DNA from: Microlunatus flavus
GTDB taxonomy: Bacteria > Actinomycetota > Actinomycetes > Propionibacteriales > Propionibacteriaceae
Assembly (NCBI RefSeq): GCF_900110855.1
Contig: NZ_FOFA01000006.1
Span: 186,001-250,000, forward strand
Direction: 5' to 3'
DNA length: 64,000 nucleotides
The notes under the pieces were generated by a model. That model was not told where the DNA came from, searched no databases, and worked only from the letters and a program-made list of their open reading frames with translations. Numbering within the stretch: the stretch's first letter is position 1; each line of letters begins with the position of its first letter. Positions 8,701 through 18,061 of the stretch are shown in pieces. Made by a program: the position numbers and the translations under genes.

Positions 8701-9879
8701 TCAGCGCAGGCCGACGGGGCGGGCCAGGGCGAGGGCGACGAGGCGGTCGACGAGGGCCGGGTAGTCGAGCCCGCTCGCGGCCCACATCCGCGGGAACATC
8801 GAGTGCGCGGTGAAGCCGGGCATAGTGTTGATCTCGTTGACCACCACACGTCCCTCGCGGGTCCAGAAGACGTCGACGCGGGCCAGGCCCTCGCAGCCCA
8901 CGGCCTCGAACGTGCGGACGGCGAGCGCGCGGACCTCGTCGGCCACGGCCGCGTCGACCAGGGCGGGCACGTCGAGGTCGACCTGCTCCTCGGGCAGGTA
9001 CTTGGCCTCGAAGTCGTAGAAGCCCGACGCGCTGTGCACGCGGATCTCGGCGACGGCGCTCGCCTGCGGGCGGCCGCCGTCGAGGTCGGACAGCACGCCG
9101 CACTCGAGCTCGCGGGCCCCGACGAAGCCCTCCTCCACGACGACCTTGGGGTCGAAGCGCTGGGCCTCCTCGATCGCGGCGACCAGGTCCGCGTCATCGT
9201 CGACCCGGGAGATGCCCAGGCTGGAACCACCGCGGGCCGGCTTGACGAACACCGGTAGGCGCAGGGTGGCGACGGAGTCGAGGCAGGCGTCGCGGTCGTG
9301 CGCCCACGCGGCGGGGGTGATGGTGACGAACGGCCCGACGGGCAGCCCCGAGGCGGAGAGCACGAGCTTCATGAAGTGCTTGTCCATGCCGACCGCGCTG
9401 GCCAGCACGCCGGCGCCGACGTAACGGGTGCCCATCATCTCGAACAGGCCCTGGATGGTGCCGTCTTCGCCGTACGGGCCGTGCAGCAGGCTGAGCGCCA
9501 CGTCGACCGGGCCCAGCCAGGACAGGGCGGAGTGCTTGTCGACGCCGCCGTACGACACGTCGTCGCGCACGGCCAGCCGGCTGCCGGGGCCGTGCGTCAT
9601 CAGGACGGCGTCGGGCGCGTCCTCGCTCAGCTCGGGCAGGTGGCCGTCGACGACCTCGAGGCCGCGCACCGTGTCGTCGTCGACGAGGACCCAGCGTCCG
9701 CTGCGGGTGATGCCGACGCCGAGCACCTCGTAGCGCTCCGGGTCGAGCGCGGAGAAGACGCCGGCGGCGGTGAGGCAGGAGACGCCGTGCTCGCTGCTGA
9801 CCCCGCCGAAGACCAGGGCCACCCGGACGCGGCGGGCGGCGTCGGGGCGTGCGCCGGGGTCGACCGGCTCTGTCGTCAC
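8701..9879 (-). CDS. ddl: D-alanine--D-alanine ligase
   Basis: ATP-grasp enzyme of 392 residues that joins two D-alanines for the peptidoglycan stem. Visible motifs are LVFGGVSSEHGVS, LHGPYGEDGTIQG, the ATP-grasp KPARGGSSLGISRV near residue 215 and the metal-binding NEINTMPGFTAHSMFP near the C terminus. The omega-loop sequence FEAKYLPEE keeps the Lys-Tyr pair of D-Ala-adding ligases rather than the Phe seen in D-lactate ligases, so ordinary D-Ala-D-Ala formation is expected. It is divergent from the PLP lyase gene at 10026. Confidence 0.95.
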   Translation of the reverse strand: MTTEPVDPGARPDAARRVRVALVFGGVSSEHGVSCLTAAGVFSALDPERYEVLGVGITRSGRWVLVDDDTVRGLEVVDGHLPELSEDAPDAVLMTHGPGSRLAVRDDVSYGGVDKHSALSWLGPVDVALSLLHGPYGEDGTIQGLFEMMGTRYVGAGVLASAVGMDKHFMKLVLSASGLPVGPFVTITPAAWAHDRDACLDSVATLRLPVFVKPARGGSSLGISRVDDDADLVAAIEEAQRFDPKVVVEEGFVGARELECGVLSDLDGGRPQASAVAEIRVHSASGFYDFEAKYLPEEQVDLDVPALVDAAVADEVRALAVRTFEAVGCEGLARVDVFWTREGRVVVNEINTMPGFTAHSMFPRMWAASGLDYPALVDRLVALALARPVGLR

Positions 9880-10025
9880 CCGCGTCTCCCGTCGTCCCTG
9901 CTCGGCCTGCGCAGCCCTGCGCGACTGCGTGCGTCGTCTGCGCTGCGCCTCGCCCGGACGCTCCCGCCCGGGCGTCGCCGACCCTACCGGCGGGCGCGCC
10001 GCGCAGCCGTCCGCCGCGCGCGAGG

Positions 10026-11174
10026 ATGGAGCGTGTGAGCTCCCACGCCGACCTGCACCGTGACACCCTGGCCGTCGCCCTCGGCCGCCCTCCCCGTACG
10101 CCCGGCGCGCCCCTGAACGTCTCGCCGGCCCTCGCCTCCACCTACGTCGGCGCGCACGACACGAGCGGGCCCGCGCTCGGCTACGGCCGCGACGGCAACG
10201 CGACGTGGACGGCGCTCGAGGAGGTCCTCGGCCGGCTGGAGGGCGGGCGCTGCGTGACGTTCGCCAGCGGGATGGCGGCGGCGAGCGCGGTGCTGGACCT
10301 GCTCGCGCCCGGCGACACGGTCGTGCTGCCGACCAGCTGCTACCTCGGCGTGTCGGCTCTGGTGCGCTCGAGGGCGGAGAAGTTCGGCTGGGTGCTGCGC
10401 GAGGTCGACGTCGCCGACACCGACGCGGTCCTGGCCGCCGCGGAGGGCGCGGACCTGGTGTGGCTGGAGTCGCCGACGAACCCGCTCATGGAGGTCGCCG
10501 ACCTCCCGCGCATCGGCGCCGAGCTGCGCGGCCGGGTCCGCACCGTCGTGGACAACACCTTCGCCTCGGCGCTGCTGCAGCGCCCGCTGGAGCAGGGCTT
10601 CGACGTCGTGCTGGAGTCGGGGACCAAGTTCGTCGGCGGGCACTCGGACCTGCTGCTCGGGGCGCTCACCGTCCGCGCCGACGGCGACGGGGCCGCCGAG
10701 CTGTACGAGGCGCTGGCCGCCGTGCGCCACGACAGCGGCGCCGTGCCCGGCCCGATGGAGGCCTGGCTCGCGCTGCGCGGGATCCGCACCATGCCGCTGC
10801 GCGTCCGCGCGGCGGTGGCAAACGCCGAGGCCCTCGCCGCCCGTCTCACCGCCCACCCGGCCGTCCGGCGGGTCCGCTACCCCGGCCTGCCCGACGACCC
10901 AGGGCACGCGCGGGCCGCGGCGACCATGGACGGGTTCGGCTCGTTGCTGTCGGTCGAGCTGGCCGACGGGCCCACGGCCGAGCGGTTCGTCGACGGCTGC
11001 GACCTCTGGGTCCACGCGACCAGCCTCGGCGGGGTCGAGTCGACCCTGGAACGTCGCCGCCGTTGGTCCGGCGAGCTCGCGGTCGTGCCCGAGGGCCTCG
11101 TCCGCCTGTCGGTCGGCGTGGAGCACGTCGAGGACCTCTGGGCCGACCTGGAACGTTCGCTCGACGCGCTCTGA
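10026..11174 (+). CDS. Cys/Met metabolism PLP-dependent lyase (cystathionine gamma-lyase-like)
   Basis: A 382-residue fold-type I PLP enzyme of the cystathionine gamma-lyase/synthase family, acting in trans-sulfuration. Motifs: the substrate region GYGRDGNATWTALE, cofactor-stacking FASGMAAASAV, PLP phosphate/Asp region VDNTFASALLQRP, the Schiff-base lysine in ESGTKFVGGHSD (Lys201) and the C-terminal VRLSVGVEHVEDLWADL. Family members differ in substrate, so lyase versus synthase cannot be fixed. The ATG at 10026 is preceded directly by GAGG; the GTG at 10035 with GGAG upstream is an almost equal choice. It lies between ddl and gpsA, which are closer together in many relatives. Confidence 0.85.
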   Translation: MERVSSHADLHRDTLAVALGRPPRTPGAPLNVSPALASTYVGAHDTSGPALGYGRDGNATWTALEEVLGRLEGGRCVTFASGMAAASAVLDLLAPGDTVVLPTSCYLGVSALVRSRAEKFGWVLREVDVADTDAVLAAAEGADLVWLESPTNPLMEVADLPRIGAELRGRVRTVVDNTFASALLQRPLEQGFDVVLESGTKFVGGHSDLLLGALTVRADGDGAAELYEALAAVRHDSGAVPGPMEAWLALRGIRTMPLRVRAAVANAEALAARLTAHPAVRRVRYPGLPDDPGHARAAATMDGFGSLLSVELADGPTAERFVDGCDLWVHATSLGGVESTLERRRRWSGELAVVPEGLVRLSVGVEHVEDLWADLERSLDAL

Positions 11175-11306
11175 GGGGCGCTCGGGGCGCGCAGCCCTCG
11201 TCGGCGACCGCCTCGAAGCCACGTCCCGTACGGCATCCGGGCCCCGTCCCGAGAAGAATCCCGTCGGACGGCGACACACCTGGGCCGACGTCGACAAGAA
11301 GAGGTC

Positions 11307-11876
11307 ATGAACCCCACCACGGCGGGCGGGCACCGCGAGCAGCGCTTCCGCGCGCTGCACGACGCCGTCTACGTCGACCTGCTCCGGTTCGTCCGGAGGC
11401 GGGTCCACACGTCGCAGGCCGAGGACGTGGTCGGGGACGTGATGCTGGTGGCCTGGCGCCGGCTGGACGACGTCCCCGCCGACCTGTCCGCGGCGCGCGC
11501 CTGGCTGTTCGGCGTGGCCCGCAGGACCCTGCTGAGCACCCGGCGCCGGGAGGGCCGCCAGGACGCGGTCGCCGTGCGCCTCGCGGAGACGGGTCAGGCC
11601 GCGGCGAGCGCGAGCGAGACCACGGAGTCGGTCACCGACCGGCTCGCCGTCGCCGCCGTCTGGCCACGGCTCAGCGCCGTGCACCAGGAGGCGATCGCCC
11701 TCGCCGTGCTCGACGGGCTGAGCGCGCCCGAAGCGGCCTCGGTGCTCGGCATCTCCCCGGTCGCCTTCCGCCTCCGCCTGTCGCGGGCCAGGAGAGCGCT
11801 GCGGCACCAGCTCGGACCCACCCACCCGGACGGTCGGCCGTCGGCCGACCTCGCGTCCGCGAGGAGCCCACGATGA
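11307..11876 (+). CDS. ECF-type RNA polymerase sigma factor
   Basis: A 189-residue sigma-70 family factor of the extracytoplasmic-function class. Region 2 is seen in YVDLLRFVRRRVHTSQAEDV, continuing into DVMLVAWRRLDDVP and RAWLFGVARRTLLSTRRR. Region 4 is VWPRLSAVHQEAIALAVLDG followed by the recognition helix around SAPEAASVLGISPVAFRLRL. AAGAGG lies before the ATG at 11307. The stop overlaps the ATG of the next gene (ATGA), so it is co-expressed with a membrane protein that may be its regulator. Target promoters are unknown. Confidence 0.92.
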   Translation: MNPTTAGGHREQRFRALHDAVYVDLLRFVRRRVHTSQAEDVVGDVMLVAWRRLDDVPADLSAARAWLFGVARRTLLSTRRREGRQDAVAVRLAETGQAAASASETTESVTDRLAVAAVWPRLSAVHQEAIALAVLDGLSAPEAASVLGISPVAFRLRLSRARRALRHQLGPTHPDGRPSADLASARSPR

Positions 11877-12706
11877 CGAAGTGCGCCGACGCCGAACGGA
11901 CCGCCGCCGCCCTGCGCGGACTGGACCCCGCGGCCACGACCACCCTGTCCGAGGACGAGCGCCGGCGCGCCGACGCGGCCCTCGCCCGGATCGTCGCCAC
12001 CCCTGACCACGAGGCGGGCTCGACGCCGGGCGACCGGCCGCGCCGGCGGATCCGCGGTCTCGGGCCCGCCGCCCTCCTCGCGGCGGGTGTCGTCGCCCTG
12101 TCGATGGTCCTGACCGGCGGTCCGGCCTTCGCGGACTGGACGGCCACGCCGACGCCGCTCACCCTCCGAGCAGCGGCGACCGCCGCCGAGACGTGCCGCT
12201 CAGGCCTGGCCGTCCCGCTCGAGGACCCGCACGTCGTGCTCGCCGAACGCCGGGGCGGCTGGACCTCCGTCCTGCTCGACGCCCCCACCGGTGAGGCGGC
12301 CTGCCTCATGCCCGACGACCTCGTCGGGACGAGCGGCGCGGCGGCTCGCGGACGACGGTTCTTCGGCTCCTACGACCCCGAGCACGTCGAGGTGCCGCCA
12401 CCGGCGTCCGATGGCCTCGTCGAGACCGAGAGCATGAGCGGCACCGTGGCGGTGCCCCGGCGGCTCCACCTCGGCACCGTCGACGGCCTCTTCATCTGGG
12501 TCACCGGCTACGCGGGCAGCGACGTCACCCGGGTCACGGTCCACCCGCCCGTGGGCCCTGACGTGGTGGCCTCCCTCGTGGACGGCCGCTTCGCCGCGTG
12601 GTGGCCGGCGGGTGCGGCACGGGTCGACAACCCGGGCCTGAGCGAGGCGTGGACCTACACCGTGACCCTCGACGACGGCACGACGCGTCAGGTGCAGGCG
12701 CGGTAG
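11873..12706 (+). CDS. Single-pass membrane protein, probable sigma-factor partner
   Basis: A 277-residue protein coupled (ATGA) to the ECF sigma gene. Residues 1-60 are cytoplasmic, charged and could bind sigma (LDPAATTTLSEDERRRADAA); about 63-82 form one membrane helix (LGPAALLAAGVVALSMVLTG); the rest is an exported domain with cysteines at AETCRSG and GEAACLMP. This layout fits an anti-sigma factor, although no zinc-binding HxxxCxxC motif of the ZAS family is present. I do not recognise the outer domain. The role as regulator is inferred from position and topology. Confidence 0.7.
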   Translation: MTKCADAERTAAALRGLDPAATTTLSEDERRRADAALARIVATPDHEAGSTPGDRPRRRIRGLGPAALLAAGVVALSMVLTGGPAFADWTATPTPLTLRAAATAAETCRSGLAVPLEDPHVVLAERRGGWTSVLLDAPTGEAACLMPDDLVGTSGAAARGRRFFGSYDPEHVEVPPPASDGLVETESMSGTVAVPRRLHLGTVDGLFIWVTGYAGSDVTRVTVHPPVGPDVVASLVDGRFAAWWPAGAARVDNPGLSEAWTYTVTLDDGTTRQVQAR

Positions 12707-12718
12707 CCGCCCGGGCGG
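12707..12718. terminator. short palindrome between convergent genes
   Basis: CCGCCCGGGCGG is a perfect 12-base palindrome that fills the gap between the sigma-partner gene and gpsA. Without a proper loop it would work only as part of a larger fold, so its role is uncertain. Confidence 0.25.
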
Positions 12719-12722
12719 ACGC

Positions 12723-13712
12723 TCAGCGCTCGCGCCCCGGCGCCCGGCTCATCAGGGCGCGGACGCCCTCGGCCGGCGTGAGCTCGCCGGCGACGACGGC
12801 GGCGACGTGGTCGACGATCGGCACGTCGACGCCGTGCTCGTGGGCGAGCTGCTGCACCGAGGCGCAGGACAGGACGCCCTCGGCGACCTGGCGGGTGGCG
12901 TGGCTGATCTCGGCCACGGAACGTCCGCGGCCCAGCTCCTCGCCGAAGGTCCGGTTGCGCGACAGCGGCGACTGGCAGGTGGCGACGAGGTCGCCGAGAC
13001 CCGCCAGCCCGGCGAACGTGTACGGGTCGGCGCCCAGCGCCGCGCCGAGCCGCGCGGTCTCGGCCAGGCCCCGGGTGATCAGCGACGCGGTCGCGTTGGC
13101 GCCGAAGCCGAGCCCCACGGCCATCCCGACGCCGAGCGCGATGACGTTCTTCGTCGCCCCGGCCAGCTCGCAGCCGACGACGTCGCCGTTGGTGTAGACG
13201 CGGAAGGACGGCGTGTGGCAGATACGCTGCACGTCCTGCGCGGTCGCCTCCAGCACGCTCGCGGCCACGCTCGCCGAGGGCTGGCGGGCCGCGATCTCGC
13301 GGGCGAGGTTCGGCCCGGTGACGACCGCGAGCCGCTCGGGCTCCACGCCGGCCACCTCGGTGACCACCTCGCTCATCCGGCGCCCGGTGCCGAGCTCGAT
13401 GCCCTTGGCCAGGCTGACGACGTGGGCGTCGGCCGGCACGCTCCACCCCTCGAGGGTGCGGCGAAGCAGCTGGGAGGGCACGGCCAGCACGACCGCGTAC
13501 GCGCCGTCCATCGCCTCCTCGGGGTCGCTGACGGCTCGAAGACCCGGCGGCAGCTCGACGTCGGGCAGGTAGTCGGGGTTGCGCCGCGTCGCGTTGATCG
13601 CCGCGGCCAGCTCGGGGCGGCGCGCCCACAGCGTCACCTCGTGACCCGTGTCGCCCACGACGAGTCCGAACGTGGTGCCCCAGGAGCCGGCACCCATGAC
13701 CGCGACCTTCAC
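12723..13712 (-). CDS. gpsA: Glycerol-3-phosphate dehydrogenase [NAD(P)+]
   Basis: Soluble enzyme of 329 residues that reduces dihydroxyacetone phosphate to sn-glycerol 3-phosphate for phospholipid synthesis. The Rossmann start is MKVAVMGAGSWGTTFG; LAKGIELGTGRRMSEV and VVTGPNLAREIAARQP are family signatures; the catalytic lysine is in LAGATKNVIALGVGMAVG, with GLAGLGDLVATCQSPLSRNR following. The GTG start at 13712 overlaps the upstream plsC stop (GTGA), which couples production of the acyl acceptor to its acylation. Confident assignment. Confidence 0.96.
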   Translation of the reverse strand: MKVAVMGAGSWGTTFGLVVGDTGHEVTLWARRPELAAAINATRRNPDYLPDVELPPGLRAVSDPEEAMDGAYAVVLAVPSQLLRRTLEGWSVPADAHVVSLAKGIELGTGRRMSEVVTEVAGVEPERLAVVTGPNLAREIAARQPSASVAASVLEATAQDVQRICHTPSFRVYTNGDVVGCELAGATKNVIALGVGMAVGLGFGANATASLITRGLAETARLGAALGADPYTFAGLAGLGDLVATCQSPLSRNRTFGEELGRGRSVAEISHATRQVAEGVLSCASVQQLAHEHGVDVPIVDHVAAVVAGELTPAEGVRALMSRAPGRER

Positions 13713-14521
13713 GGTGCGCCGACGCCCGGGCGGCCGCCCGGCCGCGGGTCGAACCGCACGGCAGGGGCGGGTTCGCCGCGCAGGTCCTCCAGCAGCCCGG
13801 TGAGCGCGGCCATGATCCGTTCCGTCGCCTCGGCGAGCAGCGCCGCGTCCAGGGGCCGGCCGCGCAGGTCGCCGAGGTCCACGGGCGGCCCCACGCGCAT
13901 CCGCAGCGTCGGGCGCGCCCAGAGGCGCGGCAGGCCGAGCCGCGGCCCGCGCAGGAACTCCTCCGCGCCCCACTGCGCGACGGGCACCACCGGGTACGCC
14001 GTCGCCAGCGCGAGGCGGGCCGCACCCGTACGCCCTCGCATCGGCCACAGGTCGGGGTCGCGGGTGATCGTGCCCTCGGGGTAGACGACCACCGCCTGAC
14101 CGTCCTCGAGAGCCGCCCGGGCCGCGGCGAGCGCGTCGGACGAGCGGCTGCTGCCGCGCTCGACCGGGATCTGCTGGACCCTGCGCAGCAGCCGCCCGAG
14201 GCCGGGCACGCCGAACAGCGAGCTCTTGGCCAGGAACCGGGGCCACCGGCCGGAGTAGGCCAGGAACTGCCCGAGCGCGAGCGGGTCGGCGTTCGAGATG
14301 TGGTTGGCCACGACGATGACCCCGCCCGTGGCCGGCAGCCGGTCCTGGCCCTGCCAGTCGCGCCGGCTGAGGGGCTCGAGGACGGCGTTCAGCACCTTGA
14401 TCAACGGCCGGATGGTCGCGTCACCCGGCTCGTGGTTGACCACGTCCAGGCGTGGGACCGGTGTGCTGCCGTCGCCCCGCGTCTCCCCAGCCAGTGCCGC
14501 ACTCCTCGCGCTCCGCCGCAC
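13709..14521 (-). CDS. plsC: 1-acyl-sn-glycerol-3-phosphate acyltransferase
   Basis: Membrane-associated acyltransferase of up to 270 residues for phosphatidic acid synthesis. The catalytic motif is NHISNAD, followed by FLAKSSLFGVPGLGRLLRRV, the phosphate-binding YPEGTITRD and the last block VPVAQWG. The GTG at 14521 gives about 35 unconserved residues before the domain; the GTG at 14443 would begin VVNHEPGDATIRP and give 244 residues. Neither has a clear ribosome binding site. It is coupled to gpsA downstream and divergent from cofC. Confidence 0.9.
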   Translation of the reverse strand: MRRSARSAALAGETRGDGSTPVPRLDVVNHEPGDATIRPLIKVLNAVLEPLSRRDWQGQDRLPATGGVIVVANHISNADPLALGQFLAYSGRWPRFLAKSSLFGVPGLGRLLRRVQQIPVERGSSRSSDALAAARAALEDGQAVVVYPEGTITRDPDLWPMRGRTGAARLALATAYPVVPVAQWGAEEFLRGPRLGLPRLWARPTLRMRVGPPVDLGDLRGRPLDAALLAEATERIMAALTGLLEDLRGEPAPAVRFDPRPGGRPGVGAP

Positions 14522-14589
14522 GGGGCCGCTGCCCCGCGGTGCCGGTCACCCTAGTGCGCGGGACCGGTGTGGCAGCATCGACGCCGCCC

Positions 14590-15459
14590 ATGACCACGAC
14601 TCCCCCAGCGCCCGCCTCCGCCCACCCGGAGGTCGCGGGCGACGTCGGCGCGGTGGTCGCGCTCAAGGCGGGCGAGCTCGTGAAGTCGCGGCTCGCGCCC
14701 CTGCCGCAGCCGGTGCGCCGCCGCCTGGCCTGGACCATGGCCGTGGACACGCTCACCGCGCTCCGGTCCGCGCTCGCGGTGGTCTGCGTCGTCAGCGACC
14801 AGCCGGCGCTGCAGCAGCGCCTCGCCCGGGCCGGCCTCGCCGACGTCGCCGTGGTCGCGGAGGGCCGGCCCGCGGGCATGAACGCCGCCCTGCGTCTCGG
14901 CACCGACCACCTGCGCGCGACGGGGGTGGGCGCCGTGCTCGCCTGCGTCGGCGACCTGCCCGCGCTGCGCCCGTCCTCGGTGCGCTCGGTGGTCGCGGCG
15001 GCCGCGGCGTACGAGCGGTCGTTCCTCGCCGACGCGACGGGCGTGGGCACGGCGATGCTGCTGGCCGGTGCCGGCTCCGCGCTCGGCCCGCACTTCCAGG
15101 GACGCTCGGCCGCCGCGCACCACAGCTCGGGCGCGGTGTCGCTCACCGACGAGCGTCTCGGCACCCGGGTGCCCGACGCGCGCCGCGACGTGGACACGGA
15201 GGTGGACCTCGTCGACGCCGTGGGCCTCGGTCTCGGCCCGGCCAGCCGCACGCTGCTCGACCCGCAGACCGGTCTCCTCGGCACCTACGCCGTGGTGACG
15301 ACGACCGTCGTCGGTGCGCAGGGGCAGGCGGTCACGTCCGACGGCGTCCGCGTGACGCTGCCGGAGGACCGCCTCGCCGACGGGCTGCGCGCTCCCCGCC
15401 CCCGCCAGCGGCTGCACGCGGTGCTCGCCGGCACCTCCGTGCTGTCGGCCTGGCTCTGA
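14590..15459 (+). CDS. cofC: 2-phospho-L-lactate guanylyltransferase (CofC/FbiD-like) with C-terminal extension
   Basis: Nucleotidyltransferase of 289 residues that activates 2-phospholactate (or phosphoenolpyruvate in mycobacteria) for cofactor F420 synthesis. Signatures are VALKAGELVKSRLAPLP for nucleotide binding, VGDLPALRPSSV, GVGTAMLLA and the closing RRDVDTEVDLVDAVGLGLGP. The usual protein ends about there; here some 65 residues follow (from LDPQTGLLGTYAVV to SVLSAWL), a small predicted beta-rich unit I do not recognise. The ATG at 14590 was chosen as the start because homology begins soon after it. No other F420 genes are in the window. Confidence 0.88.
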   Translation: MTTTPPAPASAHPEVAGDVGAVVALKAGELVKSRLAPLPQPVRRRLAWTMAVDTLTALRSALAVVCVVSDQPALQQRLARAGLADVAVVAEGRPAGMNAALRLGTDHLRATGVGAVLACVGDLPALRPSSVRSVVAAAAAYERSFLADATGVGTAMLLAGAGSALGPHFQGRSAAAHHSSGAVSLTDERLGTRVPDARRDVDTEVDLVDAVGLGLGPASRTLLDPQTGLLGTYAVVTTTVVGAQGQAVTSDGVRVTLPEDRLADGLRAPRPRQRLHAVLAGTSVLSAWL

Positions 15460-15468
15460 GGCCGGCTC

Positions 15469-15765
15469 TCAGGCCTCCGCCAGGCCCTCGCCGTCGGCCA
15501 CCGAGGCCTTGAGGTCGGTGCCCGGACGGAACCGCACGACCGAGGTCGGCGGCGCCTCCTTGCGCTCCCCCGTCCGCGGGTTGCGGACGGTGCGCGCCGG
15601 GCGGTCGATCTTCTCGAACACCCCGAAGCCCGTCACCGAGACCTTCTCCCCCGTCGCGACGGTGGTCGTGATGGTGTCGACCACGGCGTTCAACGCCCGG
15701 GCCGCCTCACGCTTGCTGCCGTCGAAGTGCGTCGACAGCTCCTGGATCAGCTGCGCCTTGTTCAC
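15469..15765 (-). CDS. hup: HU-family DNA-binding protein
   Basis: A 98-residue nucleoid protein of the HU/IHF family, starting VNKAQLIQELSTHF with the dimerisation helices, then the beta-arm motif GFGVFEKIDRPARTVRNPRT containing the Arg-Asn-Pro tip that intercalates DNA. It lacks the long lysine-rich tail of HupS/HupB-type actinobacterial proteins and ends in a short acidic tail. GGAGG lies four bases before the GTG at 15765. It is separated by 161 bases from the leuD stop. Confidence 0.95.
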   Translation of the reverse strand: MNKAQLIQELSTHFDGSKREAARALNAVVDTITTTVATGEKVSVTGFGVFEKIDRPARTVRNPRTGERKEAPPTSVVRFRPGTDLKASVADGEGLAEA

Positions 15766-15835
15766 TGGACCTCCCCGCACGCGAGGACGGGCGCAGGGGC
15801 CCGCCGCCGCAGCCCCACTGCGACGTGCCCGGCTC

Positions 15836-15865
15836 ACGCTAGAAGATCGTCTAACTGTGGGACAA
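15836..15865 (-). promoter_or_regulatory. candidate promoter of the HU gene
   Basis: On the minus strand TTGTCC (15865-15860) is followed after 18 bases by TAGCGT (15841-15836), a plausible sigma-70 pair in the only AT-richer patch of this neighbourhood. It predicts a leader of about 60 bases before the GTG at 15765. Confidence 0.4.
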
Positions 15866-15926
15866 ATACCCTTTGGGGTGAAACGCCCTTTCGTGATGAA
15901 TCTCTCGTCCCCCGGACGAATTCGGC

Positions 15927-16538
15927 TCAGCCGACCGGAGCGGTCCGCTCGGGCAGCGTCGCCGGCTTGAAGGCCGGACGGCGACCCTCGTACGCCTCGA
16001 CGGCGTCGACCTGGCGCAGGGTCAGGCCGATGTCGTCGAGACCCTCGAGCAGGCGCCAGCGGGTGTAGTCGTCGATCTCGAAGTCGGTCTCGAAGCCGTC
16101 CGCCACGATCGTGCGGGCCTCGAGGTCGACCGTGATCGGCGCCTGCGGGTGCTCCTCGACGTAGTCCCACAGCTCGTCGACGATCTTCTGGTCGATCCGG
16201 GCGACGAGCAGGCCGGCCTTGCCGGCGTTGCTGCGGAAGATGTCGCCGAAGCGCGCGCCGATGACGACCCGGAAGCCGTAGTTCTGCAGGGCCCAGACGG
16301 CGTGCTCGCGCGACGAGCCGGTGCCGAAGTCCGGCCCGGGGACGATGATCGTCGCGCCCGCGTACTGCGGCTGGTTGAGGACGAAGTCCGGGTCCTTGCG
16401 CCAGGCCGCGAACAGCCCGTCCTCGAAGCCGGTCTTGGTGACCCGCTTGAGGTAGACCGCGGGGATGATCTGGTCGGTGTCGACGTTGCTGCGCCGCAGC
16501 GGCAGCGCCGTGCCGGTGTGGGTGGTGAAGGCGTCCAT
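15927..16538 (-). CDS. leuD: 3-isopropylmalate dehydratase small subunit
   Basis: Small subunit (203 residues) of isopropylmalate isomerase, the second step of leucine synthesis, working with LeuC. The swivel-domain signatures are [20 protein letters not shown] at the start, followed by [19 protein letters not shown], then [17 protein letters not shown] and [23 protein letters not shown] lies six bases before the ATG. It follows leuC by 30 bases in one operon. Confidence 0.97.
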   Translation of the reverse strand: MDAFTTHTGTALPLRRSNVDTDQIIPAVYLKRVTKTGFEDGLFAAWRKDPDFVLNQPQYAGATIIVPGPDFGTGSSREHAVWALQNYGFRVVIGARFGDIFRSNAGKAGLLVARIDQKIVDELWDYVEEHPQAPITVDLEARTIVADGFETDFEIDDYTRWRLLEGLDDIGLTLRQVDAVEAYEGRRPAFKPATLPERTAPVG

Positions 16539-16568
16539 GTCAGCTCCTGGTCGGCTCGGTCGTGCGGC

Positions 16569-18002
16569 TCAGCGCTGGTCGGCGCCGACGAGGGCGTCGC
16601 TGCGGTCGAGGTCGGCGGGCGAGCTCAGCGTGCCGCGCACCGCGGTGGCGGCAGCGACGAGCGGGCTGACCAGGTGCGTACGGCCACCCTTGCCCTGCCG
16701 GCCCTCGAAGTTGCGGTTCGAGGTCGACGCCGAGCGCTCGCCGGGGGCGAGCTGGTCGGGGTTCATGCCCAGGCACATCGAGCAGCCGGCCGCGCGCCAC
16801 TCGGCGCCGGCCTCCTTGAACACGACGTCCAGGCCCTCCGACTCGGCCTGCAGCCGGACCCGCGCCGAGCCCGGCACGACGAGCATCCGGACCGAGTCCG
16901 CGACGTGGTGGCCCTGGATCACGGCGGCCGCGGCGCGCAGGTCCTCGATGCGGCCGTTGGTGCACGAGCCGAGGAAGACGGTGTCGACGGCGATCTCGCG
17001 CATCGGCGTGCCCGCGGTCAGCGCCATGTACTCGAGCGCCTTGGTGGCCGCGGTGCGGTCGCTGGGCTCGGCGAAGACCTCGGGGTCGGGGACGCTCGCC
17101 CCCAGCGGCACGCCCTGGCCCGGGTTGGTGCCCCAGGTGACGAACGGCGTCAGCTGCGTCGCGTCGAGGTCGACCTCGACGTCGAAGACGGCGTCCTGGT
17201 CGCTCTTCAGGGTCGACCAGTACGCGACGGCGGCGTCCCAGTCGGCGCCGGTCGGGGCGTGCGGGCGGCCCTGGAGGTAGGCGAACGTCTTCTCGTCGGG
17301 CGCCATCAGCCCGGCCTTGGCGCCCCACTCGATGCTCATGTTGCAGATCGTCATGCGCCCCTCCATGGACAGCGCCTCGATCGCGGAGCCGCGGTACTCG
17401 ACCACGTAGCCCTGGCCGCCACCGGTGCCGACCTTGGCGATGAGGGCCAGGACGATGTCCTTGGCGGTGACGCCGGGCGGCAGCTCGCCGTCGACGTTGA
17501 CCGCCATGGTCTTGGGCTTCGACTGCGGCAGCGTCTGCGTCGCGAGGACGTGCTCGACCTCGGAGGTGCCGATGCCGAAGGCGATCGAGCCGAAGGCGCC
17601 GTGCGTGGAGGTGTGCGAGTCGCCGCACACGATCGTCATGCCCGGCTGGGTCAGCCCCAGCTGCGGGCCGATGATGTGGACGATGCCCTGGTCGAGGTCG
17701 CCGAGGCTGTGGATCCGCACGCCGAACTCGGCGGCGTTGCGGCGCAGCGTGTCGACCTGCGTGCGCGACACCGGGTCGGCGATCGGCTGGTCGATGTTCA
17801 GCGTCGGGGTGTTGTGGTCCTCGGTCGCCAGCGTCAGGTCGGGGCGGCGTACCGGGCGGCCGGCCTGGCGCAGGCCGTCGAAGGCCTGCGGGCTGGTGAC
17901 CTCGTGGACGAGGTGGAGGTCGATGTAGAGCAGGTCCGGCTCGCCCTCGCTGCTGCGGACGACGTGGTCGTCCCAGACCTTCTCGCTCAGCGTCCTACCC
18001 AT
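16569..18002 (-). CDS. leuC: 3-isopropylmalate dehydratase large subunit
   Basis: Aconitase-family subunit (477 residues) carrying the [4Fe-4S] cluster for isomerising 2- and 3-isopropylmalate. Begins [15 protein letters not shown]; the substrate loop is [20 protein letters not shown]; cluster cysteines lie in [14 protein letters not shown] and [32 protein letters not shown] closes the domain. AGAGGAG stands upstream of the ATG. It is divergent from the IclR gene ndgR, the usual actinobacterial arrangement in which NdgR activates leuCD. Confidence 0.97.
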   Translation of the reverse strand: MGRTLSEKVWDDHVVRSSEGEPDLLYIDLHLVHEVTSPQAFDGLRQAGRPVRRPDLTLATEDHNTPTLNIDQPIADPVSRTQVDTLRRNAAEFGVRIHSLGDLDQGIVHIIGPQLGLTQPGMTIVCGDSHTSTHGAFGSIAFGIGTSEVEHVLATQTLPQSKPKTMAVNVDGELPPGVTAKDIVLALIAKVGTGGGQGYVVEYRGSAIEALSMEGRMTICNMSIEWGAKAGLMAPDEKTFAYLQGRPHAPTGADWDAAVAYWSTLKSDQDAVFDVEVDLDATQLTPFVTWGTNPGQGVPLGASVPDPEVFAEPSDRTAATKALEYMALTAGTPMREIAVDTVFLGSCTNGRIEDLRAAAAVIQGHHVADSVRMLVVPGSARVRLQAESEGLDVVFKEAGAEWRAAGCSMCLGMNPDQLAPGERSASTSNRNFEGRQGKGGRTHLVSPLVAAATAVRGTLSSPADLDRSDALVGADQR

Positions 18003-18061
18003 GGACCAGGCTCCTCTTGGCTGCGGATCGGCGGCGCCGGGATGGTCCCCGGCTGTCCCTC

